From contig NZ_JAVDDS010000018.1 in NCBI RefSeq assembly GCF_030848475.1, positions 1 to 64,000 on the forward strand: a stretch of 64,000 nucleotides of DNA, read 5' to 3'. Source of the stretch: Herbivorax alkaliphila (lineage in GTDB: Bacteria > Bacillota > Clostridia > Acetivibrionales > Acetivibrionaceae). Every line of letters starts with the position of its first letter. The first letter of the stretch is position 1. A model generated the notes under the pieces. The model was not told where the DNA came from. It was given only the letters and a program-made list of their open reading frames with translations, and did no database searches. This document shows positions 18,347 to 27,989 of this stretch, one piece after another. The position numbers and the translations under genes were made by a program.

Positions 18347-18997
18347 TTGGATAGTCAATATAAAACAGTTTTAAAGTTTGCAATAGCAGAATTAGAAGAA
18401 AAAAAATCAAGATTTATTGCATCGGTTATGCCTGTGTCCAGTGAAGAAAAAGCATTGAGTTTTATTAATGAGATAAAAACAAAAAACTGGGATGCAACTC
18501 ACAATGTATATTCTTATTATATAGAAGGAAGCAATATTGTACAACGTTTTAGTGATGATGGAGAGCCTTCGGGGACAGCGGGATTGCCAATATTAGAAGT
18601 TATAAAGAGAATGGAAGTTAGAAATTTGGTTGTTGTTGTTACTAGGCACTTTGGAGGAACACTACTAGGTGCGGCAGGGCTTATTAGGGCATATGGAAAA
18701 AGTGCTTCTCTTGCAATTGAAGAGGGTGGGATTGTAACAAAAAAATTATGCACAGAAGTTAGTATTGTGATTGAATACGATTTATTTGGGAAAATAAAAA
18801 ATATGCTTATTTCAAAAGATTATATTATAAAAGATATAATATATGAACAGGATGTGGAAATAATAGTATTTGTTGAAGAAAAACAGCTGGGAAGCCTTGT
18901 AAAAACAATTAATGAAATAACAAATACAAGATCAATAGTAGAGCCAGGCAATAAAAGCTACATAACCCTTGATGCACAAGGGAAGCTGATAGTTTAG
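18347..18997 (+). CDS. YigZ/IMPACT family protein
   Basis: This protein of about 216 residues belongs to the YigZ/YvyE (IMPACT, UPF0029) family. The N-terminal domain has the conserved KKSRFIASVMPV, then THNVYSYYI and the signature DDGEPSGTAGLPIL. The C-terminal domain (about 140-205) is the ferredoxin-like DUF1949 part. Members bind nucleic acid or ribosomes and influence translation, but the exact role is not known. AAAGGTGG ends five bases before a TTG at 18347, which I prefer to the GTG at 18338 that overlaps the ribosome site. The next gene follows closely, so the two form an operon. Confidence 0.88.
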   Translation: MDSQYKTVLKFAIAELEEKKSRFIASVMPVSSEEKALSFINEIKTKNWDATHNVYSYYIEGSNIVQRFSDDGEPSGTAGLPILEVIKRMEVRNLVVVVTRHFGGTLLGAAGLIRAYGKSASLAIEEGGIVTKKLCTEVSIVIEYDLFGKIKNMLISKDYIIKDIIYEQDVEIIVFVEEKQLGSLVKTINEITNTRSIVEPGNKSYITLDAQGKLIV

Positions 18998-19009
18998 AGG
19001 AGGAATTAT

Positions 19010-19384
19010 ATGTTAGAAGAGAAAATGCTGGAAAAAAAAGTTTGGGCAGTTGTTGGTGCAAATGAAAATGCTGAAAAGTATGGAAATATGATTTATAAAA
19101 AACTAAAATTATATGGGTATACGGTTTATCCTGTAAATCCAAAGTATGAAGAAATAGAAGGTGATAAATGCTACGAGGACTTGTCATCACTTCCAGAGAA
19201 ACCGGATGTTATTGATATGGTCGTTTCTCCTAAGAGGGGAAAAGCAGTAATCGAAGAAGCTGCAAAGCTTGGAATTGATTATATATGGCTTCAACCAGGA
19301 ACTCATAATGATGAGATTATGGACTTAATACAAGAGAAGGGTATTACTGCCGTTAAGGCATGTGTCCTTGTGGCACTTAGGTAA
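19010..19384 (+). CDS. CoA-binding domain protein (YccU-like)
   Basis: This 124-residue Rossmann-type protein has the CoA_binding_2 pattern: WAVVGANENAEKYGNMIYK, then VYPVNPKYEEIEG and IWLQPGT. Family members are single-domain proteins of about 120-140 residues that bind coenzyme A or a similar nucleotide. Their physiological role is unclear. The start has GAGGAGG upstream, and the gene is 12 bases after the YigZ-like gene. Confidence 0.85.
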   Translation: MLEEKMLEKKVWAVVGANENAEKYGNMIYKKLKLYGYTVYPVNPKYEEIEGDKCYEDLSSLPEKPDVIDMVVSPKRGKAVIEEAAKLGIDYIWLQPGTHNDEIMDLIQEKGITAVKACVLVALR

Positions 19385-19475
19385 GTTTAGTTAAATGCAT
19401 AGGGCTTTCCAGATTCTTGTTTTTATATGGATAAGCCCCAGATTAATTAGGAAAAAGTATATTTGGTCTAGAGAA

Positions 19476-20651
19476 TTAATTTTGCCCAGACTGAGAAATG
19501 GTATAAATATCTGAAAATTCAATTTTTATAGAATCTATAATTCTCTCATTGCTTTCTTTTCTATAATTTTTTTCAGATTCAATAGTACATTGGGCTATTG
19601 GTATTTTAATCAAAAACTCACTTCCTTTATTGAGGGTGCTTTTTACCTGAATACTGCCGTTATGAAGTTCTACAAAAGATTTGACAATTGAAAGACCTAT
19701 ACCGGTTCCTTCAACTCCTTTAGTAAATGAATTTTTTACTTGTAGATATCTTTCAAATATAGTACCTACCTTTTTTTTAGGGATACCTATGCCAGTGTCA
19801 GATATTTTTATTAAAAAATCATTCCCAGATTTAAATACATTCACAAAGATTTTTCCTCTAGGTTTTGTATACTTAATTGCATTTGACAAAAGGTTTAGAA
19901 GTATTCTGTCAAATTTATCAATATCTACACAGGATATGATTTCTTCTGCTGTAGTATCAAATTCTATATGCAGATTTTTTTGTTCTGCATAGGGAACTAC
20001 TGATTGGGTTATTTCCTCAACCAAGTAGACAATGTTACAGTTAACAGTGTTTACTTTTATATAACCTGATTCTATCCGACTGAGGTCTAAAATATTGTTT
20101 ATCAGCCGTAATAACCTGTAACAGTTTTGTTTTATCACAATAAATTGTCTGGAAGAATTTCTTTTTTCAATAGTTACACATGAGTTTTTTTGATCTATAA
20201 GTTGGATTGCACCTAATATTACAGTCAGGGGTGTCTTAAGCTCGTGGGAAATATTATAAAAAAATTCGGATTTTTGAATATTTCCTTCGGATATTTCTTC
20301 ACAAAGTTTGGAGAGGTTTTTTATACATTCATTTTTTTTATTAATTTCCTGCTTGTGTATATCAATTAAATCTTTTTTTTCTTTCTCGTGTTTTTGGATT
20401 AAAGTTTTAATTTTTTTATCTACATTGTAAAAAAACACCAATACAAATATTAAAAAACCAATGTTTAGCATTAAAAGAATGCTAATACTATCACAGTCTT
20501 TTAACGAAAAAAAAGACCTTAAAGTGTATAAAATTGATTTTTCAAATGGAGTTAAAAAAGCAATAGAAATTATATTTGTAATAATTAAAAAAGTTAATAG
20601 TGAAATTATAAATACTTTTGTAAAAACAGGGATATTAATTTTATTATCCAC
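19476..20651 (-). CDS. Membrane sensor histidine kinase
   Basis: This 391-residue kinase has two membrane segments (about 12-34 and 57-76) with a very short outside loop and a coiled stretch (80-125). The phospho-acceptor His is at about 136 in ISHELKTPLT. The ATPase domain shows NLLSNAIKYT (N box), DTGIGIP (G1) and GTGIGLSIVK (G2). No response regulator gene lies nearby, so it is an orphan kinase. The small outside part suggests sensing in or at the membrane, as in clostridial sporulation kinases, but that is a guess. It starts at GTG with AGGGAG nine bases upstream. Confidence 0.87.
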   Translation of the reverse strand: MDNKINIPVFTKVFIISLLTFLIITNIISIAFLTPFEKSILYTLRSFFSLKDCDSISILLMLNIGFLIFVLVFFYNVDKKIKTLIQKHEKEKKDLIDIHKQEINKKNECIKNLSKLCEEISEGNIQKSEFFYNISHELKTPLTVILGAIQLIDQKNSCVTIEKRNSSRQFIVIKQNCYRLLRLINNILDLSRIESGYIKVNTVNCNIVYLVEEITQSVVPYAEQKNLHIEFDTTAEEIISCVDIDKFDRILLNLLSNAIKYTKPRGKIFVNVFKSGNDFLIKISDTGIGIPKKKVGTIFERYLQVKNSFTKGVEGTGIGLSIVKSFVELHNGSIQVKSTLNKGSEFLIKIPIAQCTIESEKNYRKESNERIIDSIKIEFSDIYTISQSGQN

Positions 20652-21012
20652 AGTGCATCACTCCCTACCTAATATTTTAATTGATGATTTATTTAACATA
20701 TAAAGCAGCATGTTTACATAAGCAGAATATATTAGCGTTCAGAACATAAATTGTCATAAACATTTTATACAAAATATTTGAATATGTAAATAGCTTTTTA
20801 TATTACCCGTGAAATTTTTTAAAATAAAAAGAAAGTTTAATAAATATCTTTATAAATCTCTATATTAATATTATAATTTATATAGACGTTCATTTGTAAT
20901 GAAACTTAAATTTTAAATAATAAAAATGATAACTTAATTAGTTATGATAATACATTCTATTCTGAAAATGTTTTTAGAATAAATATAGCGTATATATTAC
21001 AGGAGGGTTTTT
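20652..21012. other. Divergent promoter region between the kinase gene and yebC
   Basis: These 361 bases hold no gene. An inverted repeat ATAACT-TAATT-AGTTAT lies at 20929-20945, about 65 bases before yebC, next to TATGATAAT-like promoter sequence. Nothing else specific is seen. Confidence 0.4.
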
Positions 21013-21741
21013 ATGGCGGGGCATTCAAAATGGTCAAACATTAAACATAGGAAAGAAAAGTCCGATGCAAAGAAAGGGAAGGAGTTTACAAAATTAGGAA
21101 GAGAGATTGCTATTGTAGTAAGAGATGGAGGGCCTGATCCAGAGGTTAATTCTAAACTTAAAGATGTTATTGCCAAGGCAAAAAGTGCAAATATGCCTAA
21201 TGATACAATTACGAGAAGTATAAAAAAAGCTTCAGGAGATATGGACGGTCAAAGTTATGAGGAAATTGTCTATGAGGGTTATGGTCCGGGAGGTGTAGCT
21301 GTAATTGTAGAGACGGCTACAGATAACAGAAACAGAACTGCCGCAGATTTAAGACACTATTTCGATAAATTTGGTGGAAATTTGGGCACAAATGGTTGTG
21401 TTTCATTTATGTTTGATAAAAAAGGGTTAATCTTTATAGATAAATCAATTGACAAAAGTGAAGATGATTTGATGATGGAGGTTTTAGAAGCAGGAGCAGA
21501 AGACTTTATTTCAGAGGAAGATTGCTATGAGATAATAACAGATCCTAACGATTTCTCTAGTGTGAGAGAAGTGCTTGAAAAAGGGCAGTATAAATTTTTA
21601 TCCGCTGATGTGGAAATGCTTCCTCAAAACACAACAAAACTTTCAGATGAAAACCATATTAAACTTATGAACAAACTTATTGATAATTTGGAAGATTTAG
21701 ATGATGTTCAAAAAGTTTATCACAACTGGGAAATAGAGTGA
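21013..21741 (+). CDS. YebC/PmpR family protein
   Basis: This 242-residue cytoplasmic protein matches the YebC family over its full length, from [19 protein letters not shown] at the start through [12 protein letters not shown] and [11 protein letters not shown]. Members were first described as transcriptional regulators; more recent work links the family to translation of difficult proline stretches. The ribosome site CAGGAGGG precedes ATG. A strong terminator follows, so it is a single-gene unit. Confidence 0.95.
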   Translation: MAGHSKWSNIKHRKEKSDAKKGKEFTKLGREIAIVVRDGGPDPEVNSKLKDVIAKAKSANMPNDTITRSIKKASGDMDGQSYEEIVYEGYGPGGVAVIVETATDNRNRTAADLRHYFDKFGGNLGTNGCVSFMFDKKGLIFIDKSIDKSEDDLMMEVLEAGAEDFISEEDCYEIITDPNDFSSVREVLEKGQYKFLSADVEMLPQNTTKLSDENHIKLMNKLIDNLEDLDDVQKVYHNWEIE

Positions 21742-21760
21742 AAAACTTTAAAACTAAAAA

Positions 21761-21792
21761 AATAAAGGGGCATTTTATGCCCCTTTATTTTT
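21761..21792. terminator. Bidirectional terminator
   Basis: AATAAAGGGGCAT and ATGCCCCTTTATT pair around a TT loop, with A-runs before and T-runs after. It serves yebC and the convergent DUF378 gene. Confidence 0.88.
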
Positions 21793-22020
21793 TTAAGTTT
21801 GTTCTTTTACAGGTTCTGATTCTCTAAACAATAAACTTATGGCATAAAGTCCTGAAAGACCCACTATAGAGTATATGGTTCTTGAAAAGAAAAATCCCAA
21901 ACCAAATAAAGATGCTGCATGAGCAACTAAATTATAATCAAATAGTCCTATCAGGAGCCAGTTTATTGCACCAATGATAACAATGACAAGAGCTATCCTG
22001 TCCAAGGGTGTTCTGTCCAT
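21793..22020 (-). CDS. DUF378 small membrane protein
   Basis: This 75-residue protein has two membrane helices (about 8-28 and 35-60) and the DUF378 pattern DRIALVIVIIGAINWLLIG followed by GLSGLYAISLLF. Members are widespread small membrane proteins of unknown function in spore-formers. AAAGGAGT precedes the ATG. The codons and length look normal for the family. Confidence 0.88.
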   Translation of the reverse strand: MDRTPLDRIALVIVIIGAINWLLIGLFDYNLVAHAASLFGLGFFFSRTIYSIVGLSGLYAISLLFRESEPVKEQT

Positions 22021-22134
22021 ATTGACAACTCCTTTTATTTTGAAAAACTAATGTTACGATATACTATTCTTCCCTGATAATTATTCATTAATGCATAGAA
22101 AAAATTGTGTAAAAAGAAGGTCAGCTGACAAATG

Positions 22135-22287
22135 TCAGATAACCTTCTTTTCCTTTTTTTTAAAGATTTTTTCTTCAAAGAAAATGCATTTAGCTGCTAC
22201 TGAAGTTGAGTTTTTACTAACATTATCAAGGGTACATTTACCGTCAACTTGGTGAATACAGTTTGATGAGCAGTTTATTGTTGTCAT
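22135..22287 (-). CDS. Small Cys-motif protein, DUF1540-like
   Basis: This 50-residue open frame reads MTTINCSSNCIHQVDGKCTL, then a Ser/Thr stretch with a fourth Cys (KCIFFEEK), then a lysine-rich tail. A Cys pattern C-x3-C-x7-C-x15-C resembles the short clostridial DUF1540 and related proteins, which probably bind a metal. A strong ribosome site (AGGAGTGGAG) lies seven bases before the ATG, which supports translation. Its function is unknown. Confidence 0.65.
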   Translation of the reverse strand: MTTINCSSNCIHQVDGKCTLDNVSKNSTSVAAKCIFFEEKIFKKKEKKVI

Positions 22288-22412
22288 AACTCCACTCCTA
22301 GTAAAGAGGTTGATATAAATAATTTTTAATGTTACTGATATTGTTCCACAAAAATATAAATATATAAAGTTAAATAAAACTATAAATAATATATCATTCC
22401 AAACATGAAATA

Positions 22413-22465
22413 GGGCTGTTGAAAAGATGGTTTATTCGGAAATAAACACTATTTAACAACAGCCC
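22413..22465. repeat. Inverted repeat GGGCTGTTG/CAACAGCCC
   Basis: Nine bases at 22413-22421 are complementary to 22457-22465, with a 35-base loop. It lies in a 430-base gene-free stretch between the small Cys protein and the next gene. It could be a weak terminator or the relic of a small mobile repeat. Confidence 0.4.
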
Positions 22466-22715
22466 ATTTATTTAAATAACTGATACTTTCATGTAGAAAC
22501 TATCAGTTAGTAGCATTTAGTTTTTCTATAAATTATACATGGTGTACTTTGCTGGATGCTATTTTAAGTTGCAATTAAAAAAAATATTTGTATAATTTAT
22601 ATATGAGATATATTAATATATTATGTAAGAAGGAAGGGACATGTATCTTGTCCTTTTAGAAAATACATAAAGTCTTTTTATAAAAACAGCTTATAAGACA
22701 GGAGATAGGGGCAAT

Positions 22716-23468
22716 ATGAATTTTTTAGATAATGCTAATCTGCCTAAAAAAAAAGTAAACTTGGTTTTAGTTGATGGCAGAATAAATTATGATTTAGAAA
22801 AAAGTTTTTTGATGCTTGGTATAAATCACATAAAAACCAAGCCCCTTTATCCGTTATATCAGGCTATTTCATGTCATCCAGATATTATTTTTCACCATTT
22901 AGAGAAGAATGTTATTGTCTATGCACCAGGAATTTGTAAAAAAATTTTAAAAAAGTTATATGATTTTGGTTTTGAACTATTAGAGGGAAAGTGTGAGTTA
23001 GGCTCAAAATATCCAAAAAATATTTGTTATAATGGAGCTAGAATAGGAAATTACTTTTTTCATAATATAAAGTATACTGATGATGTTATAATGAAATATT
23101 TAAAAAAAATAGGAGTGGAAATAGTTCATGTTAATCAGGGATATGCAAAGTGTTCAATATCTGTTGTTGATGAACGTTCTTTAATAACTATGGATAAAGG
23201 TATAGCCAAAGCTGCTGAAAAGAAAGGGCTTGATGTATTACTAATTGAAGAAGATGGAATTTTACTTGAAGGTATGGACAAAGGCTTTATTGGAGGAAGC
23301 ACTTGTCTTATTGATAAAAATAAGTGGGCAATTTGTGGAAATATTGAGATGTTAAAATCAGAAAAAAAATTACGTGATTTTCTTTATAGAAAAAGAGTGG
23401 AAATTATATGTCTTGGAAATAAAAACCCGGTGGATGTTGGCTCTGTTATACCTATTTTAACAGATTGA
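22716..23468 (+). CDS. Conserved clostridial protein (DUF6873-like)
   Basis: This 250-residue cytoplasmic protein has no membrane segment. Its stretches KTKPLYPLYQAISCHPDIIFHH, VNQGYAKCSISVVDERSLIT and GFIGGSTCLID recall a clostridial family with an amidinotransferase-like (GME) fold, DUF6873. Asp, His and Cys residues in these motifs would sit at the expected catalytic pocket, but no reaction is known. The ribosome site is AGGAGATAGGGG. The gene is followed by ytxC in the same direction. Confidence 0.65.
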   Translation: MNFLDNANLPKKKVNLVLVDGRINYDLEKSFLMLGINHIKTKPLYPLYQAISCHPDIIFHHLEKNVIVYAPGICKKILKKLYDFGFELLEGKCELGSKYPKNICYNGARIGNYFFHNIKYTDDVIMKYLKKIGVEIVHVNQGYAKCSISVVDERSLITMDKGIAKAAEKKGLDVLLIEEDGILLEGMDKGFIGGSTCLIDKNKWAICGNIEMLKSEKKLRDFLYRKRVEIICLGNKNPVDVGSVIPILTD

Positions 23469-23837
23469 AATCTTAATACTGTATTTTCTATTTTGAAGTT
23501 TTAAAAAGTAGTGAAATACTTTATTTTGTAACTTACAATGTTTATTTGCATATAATATAACATAGTATATATAGAGTAAATGTTATAAATTCATATAGTT
23601 TCTCTACTTACATTAAGTGGAGCTTATTAATTTTATTTTATAGGAGTTTTCTTAATCTATTCCGATTTACTTATGTTTTGATGCAGTGAACTTATTACGC
23701 TAAAGCTTAAAGAGCAACTCCATTTTATAAAAATAGAGTACAGGAGTTAGAGAAAGTTTTAAATCCATGGAAAAAATTGCATGTAACTCTTGCTGCATAC
23801 AACAAATTACGAAGACATATACTACGTTTGAAGGGAT
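23469..23837. other. Gene-free stretch
   Basis: No coding frame or RNA is supported in these 369 bases. AAGAGCAACTCC near 23710 resembles the left arm of the hairpin at 40983, but here no matching right arm is evident. Confidence 0.35.
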
Positions 23838-24785
23838 GTGAAGTTGATGCAGTTTCTTTGTATTGAAGCTGGAGAATGTTCAGAAAATATAAAAGACTAT
23901 ATAAAGGATGAATTGAATAAAGTTAATATAGAGTATCTAGTAGACGATATTGTTGATTCGGATGGGAAAGTTACTGTTAAGTGTAAAGTTGATTTATCTA
24001 AAATGGATACAGAAGAGCAGTCTGTAATTTTTGACCAAATAAAAGCGGGGATTTCTAGTGCTCTAGCTGATTATATAATTAAAGAATATGAGGAAAAATT
24101 GATTTTTAGAATAATTAATAGCAATTATTGCTATTTTAATTCTATAGAAAAGAAAGAAATTCTTCAAATAGCACTGTATGTAATAAAAAATAATGAGAAT
24201 AATTTTTTAAATAAGTTGTTTCAAATAAGAAGAAGAAATATTATTATACGTAAATTGCTGGATTACTATAAAGGATCAAATAATCTAATTTTAGATGGAT
24301 TTGTTAATTTTAGATTAAAAGAATATATGAAAGACTTAGAAGAGATAGTAGATAAGGCTGTAGATGAATTTTTAATGGAGAGAGAATATAAAGAATTTAT
24401 TCGTTTGTTGAGATATTTTGTAGACATTCAAGAACCAAAATTTAACATAATACATGTGCTAGTTAGTTATGATGATAAATATGTTCTTCTTAATGAAAAC
24501 AAAAGGGAAATTACAAACGAATGCATTCAGGAATTTATGAATGATATTGAAGGCGAGGAAATTAATTATGATGACTTACTTGTAAGTTCTCTTATTACAA
24601 TGGCACCGAGAAAAATATTGATTCATGGAGCGAATAACTTTAAAAATAAAGAACTGTTAGAGACGATAAAAAATGTTTTTTGGGAAAAAACGTTTGTATG
24701 CACAGGATGTGAATTATGTATGTCAAATATGGTAAGAAATCAAGGTGTATTTAATAAATGCGAAGAAAAATATTCCAGAAGCTAA
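23838..24785 (+). CDS. ytxC: YtxC-like sporulation protein
   Basis: This 315-residue protein resembles the YtxC family (putative sporulation protein). Matching features are the N-terminal QIKAGISSALADYI-type helix, FRLKEYMKDLEEIVDKAVDEF, and a C-terminal part with FVCTGCELC. Members are found in endospore formers, and their molecular function is unknown. The C-terminal CTGCELC could bind a metal. The ATG chosen is the first in frame, preceded by AGGGATG. Confidence 0.75.
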   Translation: MKLMQFLCIEAGECSENIKDYIKDELNKVNIEYLVDDIVDSDGKVTVKCKVDLSKMDTEEQSVIFDQIKAGISSALADYIIKEYEEKLIFRIINSNYCYFNSIEKKEILQIALYVIKNNENNFLNKLFQIRRRNIIIRKLLDYYKGSNNLILDGFVNFRLKEYMKDLEEIVDKAVDEFLMEREYKEFIRLLRYFVDIQEPKFNIIHVLVSYDDKYVLLNENKREITNECIQEFMNDIEGEEINYDDLLVSSLITMAPRKILIHGANNFKNKELLETIKNVFWEKTFVCTGCELCMSNMVRNQGVFNKCEEKYSRS

Positions 24786-24846
24786 AATTTTTCTGTTGGG
24801 AGAGCAATTGAAAATTAAAAAATTTTTAATTTTTTTTAGATATATA

Positions 24847-24904
24847 TTGACAATAAATTATCTAATGATACAATATATTGTGTAGTACGATATATTGTAT
24901 CATT
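24847..24904 (+). promoter_or_regulatory. Promoter overlapped by a perfect 15-base palindrome
   Basis: TTGACA (24847-24852) and TACAAT (24869-24874) are 16 bases apart. The arms AATGATACAATATAT (24864-24878) and ATATATTGTATCATT (24890-24904) are exact complements with an 11-base gap. The dyad thus covers the -10 box and start site, as for a repressor operator. The transcript would run into the terminator at 25139 after about 260 bases with no evident gene. Confidence 0.6.
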
Positions 24905-25138
24905 TTATTTGGTAAAATACATTATATCGGTGATTGCTTTTAGGAAGATATTCTACAGAGTTAAAATGAGATAGTGCAAGGTTCTATTTGTATGTATCGT
25001 AAGAATTCAATGCAATTATGACAGAAAACAGACATTTACTTTACTACATGTAATAAATTCTTTTTACCAATGATAAAAAAACTTAAAAGCAAAAGATAAT
25101 TTTTGAAAAAAAAACTAAAGATAATATTTTAGGGAAAT

Positions 25139-25168
25139 AAAAAGAGAGTATTGACCTACTCTCTTTTT
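25139..25168 (+). terminator. Intrinsic terminator upstream of the P-loop/Gls24 gene
   Basis: AAAAAGAGAGTA and TACTCTCTTTTT form a perfect 12-base stem with the loop TTGACC. It could end ytxC read-through or a short RNA from the promoter at 24847. Confidence 0.8.
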
Positions 25169-25223
25169 CCCTTTTATAATGTTTTTATATAGAGGTATAT
25201 TTTAATAGGTTGGAGGTATAGCT

Positions 25224-26060
25224 TTGAAAGTTGTTGGTTTTGTGGGACCAAGCGGGACAGGAAAAAGTCATAGAGCCGTTTGGGTGGCAAGGGAAAGAGA
25301 AATTGATTTTATTATAGATGATGGACTTTTAATAAGGGGAACACAGATAATTGCTGGAACTTCCGCTAAGAGGGAAAAAACCAAAGTGGGTTCTATTAAG
25401 CGTGCCTTGTTTAAAGATGATGAACATGCAAACCAAATAAAAATGGCTATAAACCATTATAACCCTGACTCAATGCTTGTTTTAGGTACATCTGATGGAA
25501 TGGTTGAGAGCATAGCCAAAAGTTTAGGTTATAGTGTAAGTGAAAAGATTTATATACATGAGATTGCAACAGAGTTTGAAATAAAGCAGGCTCTTTCAAC
25601 GAGAAAAGAACAGGGAAAGCATGTTATTCCGGTGCCTACTTTTGAAATAAAAAAGGATTTTTCTGGGTACTTTCTTGATCCCTTGCAGATATTTAGAAGA
25701 AAAGGAAAAGGGAGTTTCCAACTTGTAGGGGAGAAATCTGTTGTAAGACCCACTTTTAGCTATTTGGGAAATTATACAATTTCCGATTATACAGTATATC
25801 AAATTGTGGAGCATGTTACTTCAAGCATGGAAGGTGTAAAAAAAATATCCCGATTTAGAGCAGAGAATCGTCCTGATGGCATATATATTGAAATGGATTT
25901 GGTGCTTATTTATGGATACAAAATAAAGCCTCTTTTAAGAGAAATACAAAAAAAGGTTATTGATGAGGTGGAAAAGCTCACAGCTTTAAATATTAAGAAA
26001 TTAAACATTGTAGCTAAAAGCCTAGCTATTGAGTCTAAAAAGCAGCAAGACAAAGATTAA
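25224..26060 (+). CDS. P-loop ATPase fused to an Asp23/Gls24-like domain
   Basis: This 278-residue protein begins with a nucleotide-binding P-loop, GPSGTGKS at residues 8-15, in a compact ATPase-like domain (about 1-150). The last 90 residues (from FSYLGNYTISDYTVYQIVEHV) match the Asp23/Gls24 pattern, including GVKKISRFRAENRPDGIYIEM and IQKKVIDEVEKLT. Gls24-like domains are linked to cell-envelope stress and alkaline shock. The fused form is common in clostridia but is not functionally described. It starts at TTG, seven bases after GGAGG. Confidence 0.8.
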   Translation: MKVVGFVGPSGTGKSHRAVWVAREREIDFIIDDGLLIRGTQIIAGTSAKREKTKVGSIKRALFKDDEHANQIKMAINHYNPDSMLVLGTSDGMVESIAKSLGYSVSEKIYIHEIATEFEIKQALSTRKEQGKHVIPVPTFEIKKDFSGYFLDPLQIFRRKGKGSFQLVGEKSVVRPTFSYLGNYTISDYTVYQIVEHVTSSMEGVKKISRFRAENRPDGIYIEMDLVLIYGYKIKPLLREIQKKVIDEVEKLTALNIKKLNIVAKSLAIESKKQQDKD

Positions 26061-26066
26061 AAGGTG

Positions 26067-26843
26067 CTATTTTAACTTAGAATAACTTACAAGTTTTTGA
26101 ATACTTCTTATAAGTGAATCCTTTGAGTTTTTCCAAGGAGCATCATTATAACGATAATCAAATTTTTTGGTAAACCAGTTAACCTCACCCTGTATACGTT
26201 CCATATTTTGAATTTGTATGGACATAAGCTTATCTACAAAAATAGCAGCTTCTTTTGGAGCAAGGTGCTTTTTTGTACCTTTAAGTAGAAGTTTTAAGTG
26301 TTTTAAGCAAAAGCCCTTTTGTTCATCAAACATCTTTTTAAAATCCTCTTCTTTAAAATATAAATACAATATTACATCGATGTACCTGTCCATAGTCTTG
26401 CTTAATCTATTACAAATTGTGCAGGAATTTTCCAAAGCATCTAATTTTTCTATAAGTGAATCTATAAATTTTCCCGAATCTGTTTGCTTTGAAGAGAGCT
26501 TACCAGATAAATTTTTCATCATTGATAGTTCAGAAGCTTTTTTTAAGGCACCTTCATTTTTGTCGTATAATTTTTTAAAAGTATCATTTTGTTCACAAAG
26601 GTGAGTATCAATTATTAACCCTAGCCCCAATCTGTTTGCCTGTGTATTATAAAGCATTTCAAAATGTTTTTGGCAAAAGCCTTCTTCATTGGTTTGTATT
26701 CTTCCTTCAGGTTCCATTAAAAAAGGTCCTAAGATATATTCAATACTTTCATCTTCTAGCGTTTTTTCTAAAACGCACAGAGGGCATTCGCAGTCGGTTT
26801 TAAATGCATCTGTAACAGGTATTGTGTAGATTTTTTCTTTCAT
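26067..26843 (-). CDS. DUF6062 family protein
   Basis: This 258-residue cytoplasmic protein carries CECPLCVLEK near its start, EGFCQKHF, CTICNRL and GFCLKHLK. These repeated Cys and His pairs suggest metal or iron-sulfur binding. The set of motifs fits the clostridial DUF6062 family. The function is unknown. It faces the P-loop/Gls24 gene convergently with only six bases between stops. Confidence 0.75.
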   Translation of the reverse strand: MKEKIYTIPVTDAFKTDCECPLCVLEKTLEDESIEYILGPFLMEPEGRIQTNEEGFCQKHFEMLYNTQANRLGLGLIIDTHLCEQNDTFKKLYDKNEGALKKASELSMMKNLSGKLSSKQTDSGKFIDSLIEKLDALENSCTICNRLSKTMDRYIDVILYLYFKEEDFKKMFDEQKGFCLKHLKLLLKGTKKHLAPKEAAIFVDKLMSIQIQNMERIQGEVNWFTKKFDYRYNDAPWKNSKDSLIRSIQKLVSYSKLK

Positions 26844-26984
26844 AAATAAATTCCTTTCTAAAAATAGTATTAATTTAAATTATAACAGAAAATTCGGGTA
26901 ATATATATATAATACAGTTATTCTTTTAAGCGAATAAACCCCAGTATAAAAGGGGAATTTATCATAAGTGTAAGGAGATATAAT

Positions 26985-27869
26985 ATGGAATATAAGGGGT
27001 ATAAAATAATTGAAGAGGACAATAGTGTTTTAATAGAGGGAGTTAAAGATTTTAGCCCTGTTCACACTTTTGAATGTGGTCAATGTTTTAGATGGATTAG
27101 ACAAAGGGATGGAAGCTATACAGGAGTTGCAAAAGAGCGAGTTATAAATGTTAGTTTTAGTGATGGAATGCTTAGGCTATACAACTCTAGTTTAGAGGAT
27201 TTTAAAAATATCTGGTATGATTACTTTGATCTTGGAACAGACTATTTAGCTGTTAAAGAAAAGATTACAGATGATGAAATAATGAAAAGTGCAGTAAAAT
27301 TTGGATGGGGTATAAGAATCTTAAAGCAGGATTTATGGGAAACATTAATTTCTTTTATTATATCAGCAAACAACAGGATACCAAGAATAATGAAATCTGT
27401 TGAAAAGATATCACAGCTTTATGGAAAAGAAATTTATATGGATCAAAACAAGTATTACACTTTTCCAGGGTATAAAGAGATATTAAATTCTACTATTGAA
27501 AATTTAAATATATGCAGAGCTGGTTTTAGGTGTAAATACATACATAGTGCATCAAAAATAATTAATGATGAAATAATTAGTCTAAAAGATATAAAAAAAA
27601 TGGATACAGATGATGCAAAGAGCTATTTGATGAAATTAGCTGGAGTTGGTCCTAAAGTGGCAGATTGTGTTTTGCTTTACAGTGGAACAAAACAGGATGT
27701 ATTTCCAACTGATGTGTGGGTTAAAAGAGTAATGGAAGAACTATACTTTAAGAAGAAATGTAGCTTAAAGGATATTCAAAAAATGGCAGAGGATAAATTT
27801 GGGAATTTCTCTGGATTTGCACAGCAATATCTATTTTATTATGCGAGAGAAAACAAAATAGGAAGATAA
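26985..27869 (+). CDS. ogg: 8-oxoguanine DNA glycosylase (OGG1 type)
   Basis: This 294-residue enzyme should excise 8-oxoguanine and cut the strand by beta-elimination. The OGG N-terminal domain includes FECGQCFRW. The helix-hairpin-helix is LAGVGPKVADC, with the Schiff-base Lys at about 224, and the catalytic Asp lies in FPTDVWVKRV at about 243. This is the same pattern as human OGG1 Lys249 and Asp268. The ribosome site is AAGGAGAT. It is a single gene, followed by the RNA candidate. Confidence 0.93.
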   Translation: MEYKGYKIIEEDNSVLIEGVKDFSPVHTFECGQCFRWIRQRDGSYTGVAKERVINVSFSDGMLRLYNSSLEDFKNIWYDYFDLGTDYLAVKEKITDDEIMKSAVKFGWGIRILKQDLWETLISFIISANNRIPRIMKSVEKISQLYGKEIYMDQNKYYTFPGYKEILNSTIENLNICRAGFRCKYIHSASKIINDEIISLKDIKKMDTDDAKSYLMKLAGVGPKVADCVLLYSGTKQDVFPTDVWVKRVMEELYFKKKCSLKDIQKMAEDKFGNFSGFAQQYLFYYARENKIGR

Positions 27870-27989
27870 ATTTTATAATTAATTTGAATATTCAAGAAAT
27901 TGAAAGTCTGACATTAATATATTTAGCTTAAAAGCTTTAAATAGTATTTTCGGTTGTTTGAAATTACGGCCTGTATAATGTTATAATGT

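Noticed and set aside
26218-26604. 128-codon plus-strand frame
   Set aside because: It is antisense to the DUF6062 gene and shows no family features or ribosome site.
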